64,000 nt of DNA from Tatlockia sp. (GTDB lineage: Bacteria > Pseudomonadota > Gammaproteobacteria > Legionellales > Legionellaceae), in assembly GCA_013697725.1 (NCBI GenBank), contig JACCWI010000055.1, positions 343,759 to 407,758 of the forward strand, written 5' to 3'. The position numbers were made by a program, and so were the translations under genes. Positions 27,649-36,359 of the stretch are shown in pieces. Positions within the stretch are counted from its first letter, which is position 1, and each line of letters begins with the position of its first letter. Under the pieces are notes generated by a model. It worked only from the letters and a program-made list of their open reading frames with translations. It was not told where the DNA came from and made no database searches.

Positions 27649-28700
27649 AAACCTGCTTTCTCCCATGCCGATGAATCTTGTCGAGCAAATAAAAGATTAA
27701 CAGATTCAACTTTATCTAACTGTTTCAAAGACCAATTTTCAAGGACACCCGTTTCAGAGTTAACTACTTTATAGTACAAAGCAAGCTCTGAAAAGGTTTT
27801 CAACCATTGTTGTATTGTGTAATTAAAAGCTTTTATCCGGGAGGGGCAAAATTCCACGATTAATGCTAAATCTGGATTTGATTTTATCAGGTGTTGCCCA
27901 CCTTCAATGATTTTCGCTTCTGCACCGCAGTTATTGATTTTTATTAAATCAACACGCTGATTATCAATATCATCTAGCCTGATTGATGCAGGATCAGCAG
28001 TCAGACCTGTTTCATAAATGGTAACTAGAGCACTAAAGTCATTTAGCCTCAGCGATTTTTCAAGTAATCGTTTTTTCTCTTCAAGTGCTTCGAAAGCAAT
28101 TATTTTCCCCCGACCTTGTAAAGCCTTTACTGCAGCAAGAGTGTCTAAACCAAGATTAGCACCGACATCGAAAAATACATTACCCGGCTTTAAAAATCGA
28201 CCTATCAGCAATTCCCGACCTGCATTGGATTCTCTGAGAATTTGAACAAGTGAGCTACGATCTTTTTCTGAACAAATGAGATACCCTGAAGCGGTATTAA
28301 CTAAAATTTCATTGTCACCACAGGGAATAAAAACTCGGCGAGCCAAGGTGTTAAGCAATTCTTGATTCTGCGCCACTTGAGCGGTTAATTCTAACTTAAA
28401 AATCTCGGTAATTTGTTGTAATTCCTCAAATCTCTCGCTAAGGCCATGTGTAAAATAATGGCGTAGTCTGAAAGCAACTGGTTTGAGTAGCGGACGAGAG
28501 AAGCGATAGGCAACTTGAGCAATTTGACGAATAAATTTTTTGACGAGAGAGCGAATTGACCAAACTGGGGGGTTAATTGAACCCGGATTAATTTCTAACG
28601 CTGAAGAGTCCTCACTAACAGCATTAGCACAGCGCAAATTATTTAATCCTGATGAAAACGCAACATCGATTTTAACGTTTTCTCGATATGTTTTATTCAT
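27645..28700 (-). CDS. FkbM-family methyltransferase, first gene of the glycan operon
   Basis: 351 residues. The SAM-binding motif FFDVGANLGLDTLAA lies near residue 170 and the post-motif region DLIKINNCGAEAKIIEGG near 250. In most FkbM proteins the latter reads IKIDVEGAE; here the Asp is Asn and the acidic Glu before Gly is Cys, so activity or substrate may differ. The N-terminal 150 residues are extra, with a basic helical stretch (VKKFIRQIAQVAYRF) and a possible coiled coil. It opens the six-gene minus-strand operon; a divergent alcohol dehydrogenase starts 225 bases away. O-methylation of a sugar is the likely role. Confidence 0.78.
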   Translation of the reverse strand: MNKTYRENVKIDVAFSSGLNNLRCANAVSEDSSALEINPGSINPPVWSIRSLVKKFIRQIAQVAYRFSRPLLKPVAFRLRHYFTHGLSERFEELQQITEIFKLELTAQVAQNQELLNTLARRVFIPCGDNEILVNTASGYLICSEKDRSSLVQILRESNAGRELLIGRFLKPGNVFFDVGANLGLDTLAAVKALQGRGKIIAFEALEEKKRLLEKSLRLNDFSALVTIYETGLTADPASIRLDDIDNQRVDLIKINNCGAEAKIIEGGQHLIKSNPDLALIVEFCPSRIKAFNYTIQQWLKTFSELALYYKVVNSETGVLENWSLKQLDKVESVNLLFARQDSSAWEKAGL

Positions 28701-28925
28701 TTTATCCCTGATCTTTAAAGTACTGCGGTTTAAGCTCAGGCAAGTGATTGGCTATCAAGAGGGAGATATTCTGCACCTGGAGAACACCACAATATTAGCA
28801 AAAACAGGCCATTTTAATCCCTGATTAGAGAACATGTCAATTGGTATGGTTGACAGGCATACGAAGCTAGCCCAAGCTTAAATACGCTGAAAATTAATCA
28901 AAGGGATTTGTTCAAGGAGAAAAGG

Positions 28926-29933
28926 ATGACAACCGTTAAGGCTTACGCAGTTCGTGAAAAATCAGGATTATTATCACCTTTTGAATATAGTCTTAATGAA
29001 ATTGAACCCGATAGGGTGGATATAAAAGTTGAATCCTGTGGTATATGCCATTCGGATCTAGCCATGATTGATAATGAATGGAGAATGAGTAAATATCCGA
29101 TTGTTCCTGGCCATGAAGTCATTGGAATAATAACGGCCAAAGGAAAGCAGGTTAAACACTTAAGAATTGGTCAGCGAGTAGGGCTTGGATGGTTTAGTGG
29201 AAGTTGCATGTTTTGCCATAATTGCCTTAGTGGCGACCATAATTTATGCGCTAAAGCTGAACAAACTATTATTGGTAGAAATGGTGGCTTTGCTGATCTA
29301 ATACGTGCTAATGCATTATGGGCAATTCCCCTACCTGAAAGTTTAGCTGCCAAAGATGCCGGCCCTTTATTCTGCGGGGGTATAACAGTCTTTAATCCGA
29401 TAATTCAACTTGGTATCCGTCCAACTCAAAAAGTTGGAGTGATTGGCATCGGCGGGCTTGGCCATTTGGCTTTGCAATTTCTAAATAAATGGGGTTGTGA
29501 GGTCACCGCTTTTTCATCAACAGACTCTAAAGAAGAAGAAGCAAGACAAATGGGAGCTCATCATTTTATTAACTCCAAAGACGATAAAGTGTTGGCCTCC
29601 TTAGCGGGTAAATTTGATTTAATTCTAAATACCGCAAATGCAAATCTTAATTGGGCAGCCTATATCGCTATGCTTCGAGCTCGTGGTCATTTGCATACGG
29701 TTGGTGCTGTTATGGGGCCGATCTCTTTTCAAGCCTTGCAACTCATACCAAGTCAACTGTCAATTTCGGGTTCCCCCTTAGGTAGCCCGGCAACGATTCA
29801 AGACATGTTGGAATTTTGTGCACGTCACAATATTCAGCCTTTGACCGAGCACTTTGCAATGAAGGATGTCAATGAAGCGCTTAATCACCTTCGGGAAGGC
29901 AAAGCTCGATATCGTGTAATATTGGACAATTGA
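28926..29933 (+). CDS. Zinc-dependent alcohol dehydrogenase (cinnamyl/YahK type)
   Basis: 335-residue medium-chain dehydrogenase that interconverts aldehydes and alcohols with NAD(P)H. Catalytic zinc ligands are in GICHSD and GHEVIG; the four structural Cys lie in CMFCHNCLSGDHNLC; the dinucleotide fold reads VGVIGIGGLGHLAL. I chose the ATG at 28926, with AAGGAG seven bases before it, over an upstream TTG. It stands alone, divergent from the glycan operon. The physiological substrate is not clear; aldehyde detoxification is the common role of the subfamily. Confidence 0.88.
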   Translation: MTTVKAYAVREKSGLLSPFEYSLNEIEPDRVDIKVESCGICHSDLAMIDNEWRMSKYPIVPGHEVIGIITAKGKQVKHLRIGQRVGLGWFSGSCMFCHNCLSGDHNLCAKAEQTIIGRNGGFADLIRANALWAIPLPESLAAKDAGPLFCGGITVFNPIIQLGIRPTQKVGVIGIGGLGHLALQFLNKWGCEVTAFSSTDSKEEEARQMGAHHFINSKDDKVLASLAGKFDLILNTANANLNWAAYIAMLRARGHLHTVGAVMGPISFQALQLIPSQLSISGSPLGSPATIQDMLEFCARHNIQPLTEHFAMKDVNEALNHLREGKARYRVILDN

Positions 29934-30060
29934 TTATAAAAAGAATAGCGCCGTATAAATTTATTGATCACAGTGTTTTTAAATAGTACTCTAGAGCGGT
30001 CAAAGCCAGGTTTTATAACGTGGTCAATGACAAATGAGCTTAATTTTGGAGAGATGATCA

Positions 30061-30627
30061 ATGAATAAGTCTTTGAAAATATTGAATAAATGGGTTATTG
30101 CCGGATTAATAGCCTTAGTAAGCAGCCAATATGCTTTTGCGGATTCTTTAGTTGGTCGCTGGCAACATGGTCGTCAAGCCACTTCAATTTCTATGGGACG
30201 AGATTTCAAACTGCAATTTTGTAATGAACAAGGCAATTGTGCTGAAGGTTTCTATCGCGGCAAAAATTTTGTTTTTGTACCGCAATGGAATGTAACGGGT
30301 TCTATCAATCGACGCAGCAACTTGATTGCCTGGTCTAATGGAACTGAATGGATACGTTCTAACATGCCGCCACAAAATGAAGTGGTTGTGCATATCGGCA
30401 GAATCTCTGTTAGCGGACCTTGGCTTCATGATGGCAAGCCTGCATCTATACAAATGCAAGGTGACGGAATTCATTTCACTTTAGTTAATGAATTCGGACA
30501 ACCCTCTCATGGTCATATCAATGGTCGTGGCGATTTAGTGCTTCCACAAATAAAGGTTACAGGACGACTTCATAAGCATAATCGAGTTATCACATGGTCG
30601 AATGGTACAAGTTGGTATAGACCATAA
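30061..30627 (+). CDS. Secreted protein with two tandem repeats, function unknown
   Basis: 188 residues with a clear signal peptide (hydrophobic 13-24, cleavage after AFA near residue 27). The mature part is an internal duplication: residues about 28-100 (GRWQHGRQATSISM ... LIAWSNGTEWIR) and about 117-188 (GPWLHDGKPASIQM ... VITWSNGTSWYR). Each unit begins with G-W-H and ends in WSNGT-W, which suggests a small beta-sheet module, possibly a binding domain. I do not recognise the family. GGAGAG precedes the ATG and a strong terminator follows, so it is a single-gene unit. Confidence 0.75.
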   Translation: MNKSLKILNKWVIAGLIALVSSQYAFADSLVGRWQHGRQATSISMGRDFKLQFCNEQGNCAEGFYRGKNFVFVPQWNVTGSINRRSNLIAWSNGTEWIRSNMPPQNEVVVHIGRISVSGPWLHDGKPASIQMQGDGIHFTLVNEFGQPSHGHINGRGDLVLPQIKVTGRLHKHNRVITWSNGTSWYRP

Positions 30628-30637
30628 AAAACTTCTT

Positions 30638-30681
30638 GCGCTGTTTAGATCAATATTGAAACTAAACAGCGCAGTTTTTTT
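30638..30681 (+). terminator. Intrinsic terminator
   Basis: Arms GCGCTGTTTAG (30638-30648) and CTAAACAGCGC (30662-30672) pair perfectly over 11 bases and are followed by AGTTTTTTT. It ends the transcript of the secreted repeat protein. Confidence 0.88.
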
Positions 30682-30907
30682 ATATTTGTTTCATCCCTTG
30701 AGATCTAAATTCTCAGCCCTTTCAAATCATCTGTTATGGGAATATCTAATGCTCTTTTAACCTTAGATCCCTCAATGCTTAAAATCTTACAAAGGGTTTA
30801 ATTAGTTGAATATGCCCCCAGGTTTTGACAAAAAAAATAACACCAAGCATATTAAAGAATCGACTGGCTTTAGGTATACTTGCCGAGATTTATTTAAAGG
30901 ACTTACT

Positions 30908-32977
30908 ATGTTTAAAAAAACGGATGCATTAATACCAAAACAAGATGAGACAGACGCAGAAATAAACATTAATAATGCGATTACAGAAACTTTTGTGGAA
31001 AATTTACAAGCTGTTGAGGGTAATAACGAACAAAGCTCGGCTCCTACTAGATCAAACTCCTATCCTGAAACTAAATCCAATATAGATAATTCTGTTAATG
31101 TGCAATCAAGAGGCCGTTCATTTTCCTTAGCCTCCAATAAAACCCTGGATTTACTAACTAAATGGACGCGCTCTGAGGGTGAGATTTCTCCCTTGAGACG
31201 TCAACAAAGAAATGGTTCTTTTCCGAATGTGAAGAAAGATTCTTCAAAGGAATCTGAGTCCTATGGTTCTTCTTCTCGGAGAATTTCAGAAGATATAAAA
31301 AATACAACGTTTGAGAGCAATGAAAAAAATTCTAGCGTAGCGATAACGGGTAAGCGCAGTTCTCCCAGGCTTATAAGCATGGAAAAGGGAGGAAAATCAT
31401 CTCCAAAAGGTAATTCGCCCAAGGAGTTTCTCGAGGAGTCGCTTGAGTCAAATGGTCGGATTTCAAATCCTACTAAAAAATCCCCTAGACATTTATCGTT
31501 TTCCAATGGAAAACCTAGTCTTAAAAATGAAATTAATTATTATGAAACTCACCGAGAATCAATCAATAAATATCTTGATGAAAAAGTACCGCTTATCAAT
31601 ATAAAAGATAGAGAATTTATTGAGCACTTACTAAGAAAAGCCTTGCCCTTTCTTGCCAATAAAGAAGCTAAGCCTGAGGTTGTTATTGATGATAAAAATT
31701 TAAATTATCTTATCTTAATTGTTCCTTTTAAAGACATTAAAACTCAAATTGAATTGCAGGAAAAAACTGCTCTTTTAGTTATACAAAATGACGTGAAAGG
31801 CAAAGGAGCTTGTTCCAAGGTAGTACAAGCTTATGATTTGCTAAGTTTTGGTAAACTGCAAGGACAAGACGATCTTGCTGTTAAATTGTTTCCTGTGCCC
31901 AATATTAATAGCCTTAAGATAGAAATTGAAAATTTGCGAACAGTTAGATTACTTTTCAATTGCTACCAGTTAAAAGAGGTGGAATTTGCAATAGTTATGA
32001 AATCTGTTGCCGGTGATGATTTACTTAAACGCCTGTATTTCACTAATGAATCTGCGATAGAGCAGCACGATAATATCTTTGTTAATTATTGCACTCAAAA
32101 GAAAAAGCTGGGTTTTGATTTTACTTTGGATGTACTAATTAAATTGATGAAAAGAGTTATAAAATTACATGAGTTCTATCAATTAATGCATAGAGATCTA
32201 AAACCGAGTAATATCAAAGTTTTAGAGAAAAATGGGAAAATAAAACTAAGGCTTATCGATTTTGGTGATGCGGTTCCAGTTGATTCTAAAATATCTGGCG
32301 ATTGTGGCACAAGCCCCTATACTCATCCCGCTATTTGGGCTTTTGAGGATCCCCAACCTTATGGAATTTTCGCGGAAATTTATTCTTTAGCGGTTATTTT
32401 TGCAGAAATTCTTACGAAAAAAGGTGAAAGAAAAGGAGAGTTAAACTTCCAACAATTCATCAATGACGAAAAGAAAAAAATTATTAATATCATTTTTGAT
32501 AGACCTAAAATTAAACCTCAAGCTCTAAAAGAATTTTTAGATGATGTGCTGCAATGGGATAAACAAAAAACCCTTCCTGAAAGTTATGAAAAGTTAGCCG
32601 ATTTTAAATCTAATATTAAAAATTTTATTCGAGGCGAATTAAAAATTCTTACCCAAAAAATGTTTGAAGTCCAATTGGGCAATTTATCCTTAAAAGATGA
32701 AATGAAACGACTTAAAACCATGCAAAAAAGCTATAGATTATTTTCAATAGCGGTAGAGCAATTCTGGGGAGGGCATGAACTTGAAAATATGATTAAAGAT
32801 ATTCCCCACTCTCAAGCTTTAAAGACCGAAAAATTCAAACTTTCAAAAAATGAATGCTCAACTTATGACCTTAGTTTTTTTAGTTATAAACCGATTACCA
32901 AGTCTCTTTTACTTAGTACTCAAAAAGAAGCTATACGCGAGGCAACAGAAGCATTTAAACAAAAATTTTCTGGTTAA
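30908..32977 (+). CDS. Eukaryotic-type Ser/Thr protein kinase, probable Dot/Icm effector
   Basis: 689 residues from this start. Residues 1-230 are low-complexity and Ser-rich with many SP/RSS pieces, likely disordered. The kinase domain spans about 290-560: glycine-rich loop GKGACSKVV near 298, ATP lysine in LAVKLF near 320, catalytic loop HRDLKPSN near 427 and DFGDA near 449. All catalytic residues are kept; the activation segment ends THPAIW rather than APE. A helical C-terminal region of 130 residues ends in an acidic-basic tail (KEAIREATEAFKQKFSG) that could be a translocation signal. Legionella translocates several such kinases (LegK proteins). I chose the ATG behind TTTAAAGGA; in-frame TTG 30806 and ATG 30812 would add 32-34 residues. 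Confidence 0.82.
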   Translation: MFKKTDALIPKQDETDAEININNAITETFVENLQAVEGNNEQSSAPTRSNSYPETKSNIDNSVNVQSRGRSFSLASNKTLDLLTKWTRSEGEISPLRRQQRNGSFPNVKKDSSKESESYGSSSRRISEDIKNTTFESNEKNSSVAITGKRSSPRLISMEKGGKSSPKGNSPKEFLEESLESNGRISNPTKKSPRHLSFSNGKPSLKNEINYYETHRESINKYLDEKVPLINIKDREFIEHLLRKALPFLANKEAKPEVVIDDKNLNYLILIVPFKDIKTQIELQEKTALLVIQNDVKGKGACSKVVQAYDLLSFGKLQGQDDLAVKLFPVPNINSLKIEIENLRTVRLLFNCYQLKEVEFAIVMKSVAGDDLLKRLYFTNESAIEQHDNIFVNYCTQKKKLGFDFTLDVLIKLMKRVIKLHEFYQLMHRDLKPSNIKVLEKNGKIKLRLIDFGDAVPVDSKISGDCGTSPYTHPAIWAFEDPQPYGIFAEIYSLAVIFAEILTKKGERKGELNFQQFINDEKKKIINIIFDRPKIKPQALKEFLDDVLQWDKQKTLPESYEKLADFKSNIKNFIRGELKILTQKMFEVQLGNLSLKDEMKRLKTMQKSYRLFSIAVEQFWGGHELENMIKDIPHSQALKTEKFKLSKNECSTYDLSFFSYKPITKSLLLSTQKEAIREATEAFKQKFSG

Positions 32978-33077
32978 AAAATTGAAAATTAAATTTAATT
33001 GGAGTTGGTATGCTTTATGCATTTAATATTGCGGTTGTTCATCTACAATTACCTCAAACTAATTTAAGGATACTTAC

Positions 33078-33518
33078 ATGACTAAGAAAATAGTAGGTTT
33101 AGTGGTTCTGGCATTTTCATTCTTAATAAGCCAAGCCATTTTTGCTGACTCTTCATGCCGAGAAGGCATGCATAAGATGGTTGAATCTTTAAAGCTTGAT
33201 GATGCCCAAAAAGAAAAAATCAAGCCCATAATGGAGCAATTAAGAACAACAATGCAAGCAACTGTAGTGCAAATGAAAGATTTACGTACACAAATTGATC
33301 AACAATCAAATTCACCGACAATGGATCAAAATGCTGTAAATGGTTTGATTGATCAAAAAGCGAAGCTAATTGGCGATATGATGAAAGCTAAAGTTGCCGC
33401 CAAAAATCAAATTTTCACAATTCTTAACGAGCAACAACGTGCTGAGTTACAAGCTAAAATGAATAAAGTAGAAGAGCAAATGGCAGAAAAGTACAAAAAT
33501 TGCCACGACGAAGATTAA
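33078..33518 (+). CDS. Spy/CpxP-like periplasmic protein
   Basis: 146 residues with a signal peptide (cleavage after IFA near residue 23). The mature protein is helical and Met/Gln/Lys-rich, with two LTxxQ-like motifs, LDDAQKEKI near 38 and LNEQQRAEL near 113, the mark of the Spy/CpxP family of periplasmic chaperones and stress sensors. AAGGAT precedes the ATG. It stands alone and is followed by a hairpin. A role in envelope stress or as a chaperone is inferred from the family; no two-component regulator is next to it. Confidence 0.8.
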   Translation: MTKKIVGLVVLAFSFLISQAIFADSSCREGMHKMVESLKLDDAQKEKIKPIMEQLRTTMQATVVQMKDLRTQIDQQSNSPTMDQNAVNGLIDQKAKLIGDMMKAKVAAKNQIFTILNEQQRAELQAKMNKVEEQMAEKYKNCHDED

Positions 33519-33528
33519 TATTCGGCTA

Positions 33529-33554
33529 ACTGAGGAGCAGATTCGCTCCTCAGT
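33529..33554 (+). terminator. Hairpin after the Spy-like gene
   Basis: Perfect 10-base arms ACTGAGGAGC and GCTCCTCAGT with a six-base loop, 11 bases after the stop. The tail is CTTCCT with no long T-run, so termination is probable but not certain. Confidence 0.55.
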
Positions 33555-33642
33555 CTTCCTAAAAAATCATTTAATCAAAATATGTTCACCCCTTAAAAGC
33601 ATAGACAATCTTCTCCTAACCTTAAAATCATCCTGCTCACTC

Positions 33643-33683
33643 ATTGGCCAATGCGCCAATTTAGTAGAAAGTTTCTACTAAAT
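33643..33683. promoter_or_regulatory. Two adjoining palindromes, candidate operator of the MFS pair
   Basis: ATTGGC (33643-33648) and GCCAAT (33655-33660) form a first inverted repeat. A second starts within its last two bases: 12-base arms 33659-33670 and 33672-33683 (core TTAGTAGAAA / TTTCTACTAA) are perfectly complementary around one G. They lie 90-130 bases before the MFS gene and well after the Spy-like gene's hairpin, where an operator would be expected. Confidence 0.5.
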
Positions 33684-33772
33684 AAAAAATAGTGTTCAAG
33701 AAAGATACCAATTCAATCAAAAATTTGGTACACTTCGCCGCAAATTTTGCAACCTTTGCAAAGGAGTGAGAC

Positions 33773-35044
33773 TTGTCTGATTCTATCGCAGTAGATACGC
33801 GAACAGCACTGCCCCGTGGCGATTTAATGGCCTGGCTAGTTTGTTTATCAGCTGGGCTATTCTTCTTCTATGAATTTTTTCAATTAAATATTTTCGACGT
33901 AATTAATCAGCCTTTACGTGAAGATTTTCATTTAAATGCAACTCAGCTTAGTTGGATGTCGAGTACCTATCTTTGGGCAGATATCCTTTTTCTTCTACCT
34001 GCTGGTATCATTCTTGATCGCTTTTCAACCCGCAAAGTTATTCTTTATTCAATGCTCATCTGTGTCCTTGGAACTTTGGGATTTGCATCGACCAGCTCTT
34101 TTATTCTTGCTTGCTTTTTTCATTTTCTCTCAGGAATAGGTAATGCATTTTGCTTTCTATCTTGTGTGGTCTTAGTATCTCGCTGGTTTCCAGCGCGTCG
34201 TCAAGCTTTAGTTATTGGCTCTTTAGTAACCATGGCATTTTTAGGCGGTATGATGGCCCATACGCCTTTTGCTCACCTGAATGATTACTGTGGGTGGCGT
34301 CGGGCCTTGCTGATTGATGCGGCTATAGGAGCCCTATTAATACTCTGGATCTTTAAGACCGTACAAGATAGTCCAAACCCACAAACTGAGCTTAGATCTG
34401 AGACAAAGCCTATTTTACCCAGCTTTTTAAATTCTTTAACAAATCGCCAAAATTGGTTAGCCGGTTTTTATACGTCTTTTTTAAATCTACCGATTATGGT
34501 GCTTTGTGCACTTTGGGGGGCGAGCTATTTGCAAGTCGTTCATAAGCTATCTGAAATTGATGCGTCTAACCTGGTAAGCCTTATTTTTATTGGGAGCATC
34601 ATCGGTTGTCCGCTAGTCGGTTGGCTATCTGATAGTCAAAGTCGCCGCAAACCAATAATGATAATAGGAGCTATTGCCTCGTTAGCCACTGTTGTTCCTT
34701 TATTTCTAAATCTAAGTTTGTCGCAAACAGAGCTCAGTTGCCTTTTCTTTGCTTTGGGTCTTTTTAGCTCTACTCAAGTCGTAAGTTATCCACTTATTGC
34801 TGAATCGAATTCAGCAGAAAATACAGGGGCTGCTACTGGAATTGCATCGGTATTAATTATGGGTGGCGGTGGTGTAGGACAGGTTCTATTTGGTTGGCTA
34901 ATGCAACACCACGCCGGGCTTGTAAATCAAAATTATACCGTTGCAGACTTTCAATATGCGATGTGGATGTTTCCTTTAACTGCTGTAGCTGCTCTTTTAG
35001 CGGTTTTATTTACCCGAGAGACCTACTGCAAGCGCATTGGCTAA
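33773..35044 (+). CDS. MFS transporter, first of a tandem pair
   Basis: 423 residues with 12 predicted helices and the loop motif GIILDRFSTRKVIL between helices 2 and 3. The N-terminus (FFFYEFFQLNIFDVI) is shared with the next gene and with two further MFS genes near 50 kb, so these belong to one subfamily. The start is a TTG with a full AAGGAG six bases upstream, and no better codon fits. The second gene begins 33 bases later, followed by deoB in the same direction. Nutrient import is likely for this subfamily; the substrate is unknown. Confidence 0.85.
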   Translation: MSDSIAVDTRTALPRGDLMAWLVCLSAGLFFFYEFFQLNIFDVINQPLREDFHLNATQLSWMSSTYLWADILFLLPAGIILDRFSTRKVILYSMLICVLGTLGFASTSSFILACFFHFLSGIGNAFCFLSCVVLVSRWFPARRQALVIGSLVTMAFLGGMMAHTPFAHLNDYCGWRRALLIDAAIGALLILWIFKTVQDSPNPQTELRSETKPILPSFLNSLTNRQNWLAGFYTSFLNLPIMVLCALWGASYLQVVHKLSEIDASNLVSLIFIGSIIGCPLVGWLSDSQSRRKPIMIIGAIASLATVVPLFLNLSLSQTELSCLFFALGLFSSTQVVSYPLIAESNSAENTGAATGIASVLIMGGGGVGQVLFGWLMQHHAGLVNQNYTVADFQYAMWMFPLTAVAALLAVLFTRETYCKRIG

Positions 35045-35077
35045 GCATCAATTCAGTTACAAGTTTGGGGAGTAAAT

Positions 35078-36355
35078 ATGCAAATGGTGGATCAATACGG
35101 AAATGAAAAACTAGGGATTAGCTTTCTGCCCTGGCTAGTCTGTTTTAGTGCCTCTTTGTTTTTCTTTTATGAATTCATCCAAGGCAATATGTTTGCATCG
35201 ATTGCCGACGAAATTATGCGTGATTTTCAAATTGAAGCTGATAAAATGGCTTATTTATCAAGTATCTATTACGTTTCTAACGTAATTTTTCTTTTTATAG
35301 CTGGTATCGTTCTAGACCGCTATTCAACTAAAAAAACTATGTTATTGGCAATGTTACTCTGCGTACTAAGTACCTTTATTTTAGCGCAGGCGCAGTCCTT
35401 TTATCTGGCTTTGTTCTGTCGTTTTCTTACCGGAATTGGCAGTGCTTTTTGTTTTCTTGGACCTATACGTCTCGCTTCTCGATGGTTTCCGCCAAAACAA
35501 ATGGCCCTTGTAGCTGGGGTGATAGTGACCATTGCAATGAGCGGTGGCATGTTAGCTCAATATCCGCTTACCCTTTTAGTTGCTCAGGTTGGCTGGCGAG
35601 ATGCTTTGGTACAGATTGGTTGGCTGGGTGCTCTAATGCTGGTAATTATGTATTTTGGTATTATTGAAAAAAATCTGAAATCTCCTGAGCGTTCTTTGCC
35701 AAAGGTTAATTTTTCAGAAATAGTAAAAAAGACCTATTTAAATTCACAAATTTTGAGAGCTGCAATTTATACAAGCCTAATGAATATGGCCATCGCGGTT
35801 TATGGTGCAATGATGGGATCGCTTTATTTGGTACAAAAAATGGGAGTTTCCAAGGAAGAAGCTGCTGTGGTTAATACGATGTTATTTTTAGGTGCAATAA
35901 TTGGTGGTCCATTAATCGGTTGGTGTTCCGATAAGCTAGGGCTGCGAGTTCTGCCCATGAAAATTGGTGCTTTAGCTTCGTTGGTGACTTTACTTGCTGT
36001 TTTGTTTATTCCTGTGTCACTTCCAATGATGAAGGTGCTATTTTTTCTTTTAGGTTTTTTTACCGCTTCGCAAATTATTTCCTACGCTTTAGTCTCAGAG
36101 AGCAGCTCATTTGTAATGACAGCTACCGCGGTAAGCGTGGTTTCGATTTTGACGCAAGGAGGCTATATACTTTATCAAAACCTCTTTAGCTTTTTGTTAA
36201 CTAAGCATGGTGAAATGCGAATTATAAACGAGGTTCCCACTTATTCGCTTGGTGATTATCAATTTGCAGCGTTGATTTTTCCTGTGGGTTTAATTATCGC
36301 ATTTTTAGTTTTGTTTGGTCTTAAAGAAACGCATTGTCGTCATACGGAAGGATAA
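35078..36355 (+). CDS. MFS transporter, second of a tandem pair
   Basis: 425 residues, 12 helices, motif [14 protein letters not shown]. Shared segments with the upstream gene ([20 protein letters not shown] against LVCLSAGLFFFYEFFQLNIF, and ETHCR against ETYCK at the end) show an old tandem duplication. The stop lies four bases before the ATG of deoB, so the carrier and phosphopentomutase are co-transcribed; uptake of a nucleoside or pentose is a reasonable guess from that, no more. Confidence 0.85.
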   Translation: MQMVDQYGNEKLGISFLPWLVCFSASLFFFYEFIQGNMFASIADEIMRDFQIEADKMAYLSSIYYVSNVIFLFIAGIVLDRYSTKKTMLLAMLLCVLSTFILAQAQSFYLALFCRFLTGIGSAFCFLGPIRLASRWFPPKQMALVAGVIVTIAMSGGMLAQYPLTLLVAQVGWRDALVQIGWLGALMLVIMYFGIIEKNLKSPERSLPKVNFSEIVKKTYLNSQILRAAIYTSLMNMAIAVYGAMMGSLYLVQKMGVSKEEAAVVNTMLFLGAIIGGPLIGWCSDKLGLRVLPMKIGALASLVTLLAVLFIPVSLPMMKVLFFLLGFFTASQIISYALVSESSSFVMTATAVSVVSILTQGGYILYQNLFSFLLTKHGEMRIINEVPTYSLGDYQFAALIFPVGLIIAFLVLFGLKETHCRHTEG

Positions 36356-36359
36356 ATTA

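Noticed and set aside
28540..28824. 94-codon plus-strand frame across the FkbM start and the divergent gap
   Set aside because: Most of it is antisense to FkbM; no SD and no recognisable protein.
28850..28855. TTGACA before the alcohol dehydrogenase as a promoter
   Set aside because: No acceptable -10 box lies 16-18 bases downstream.
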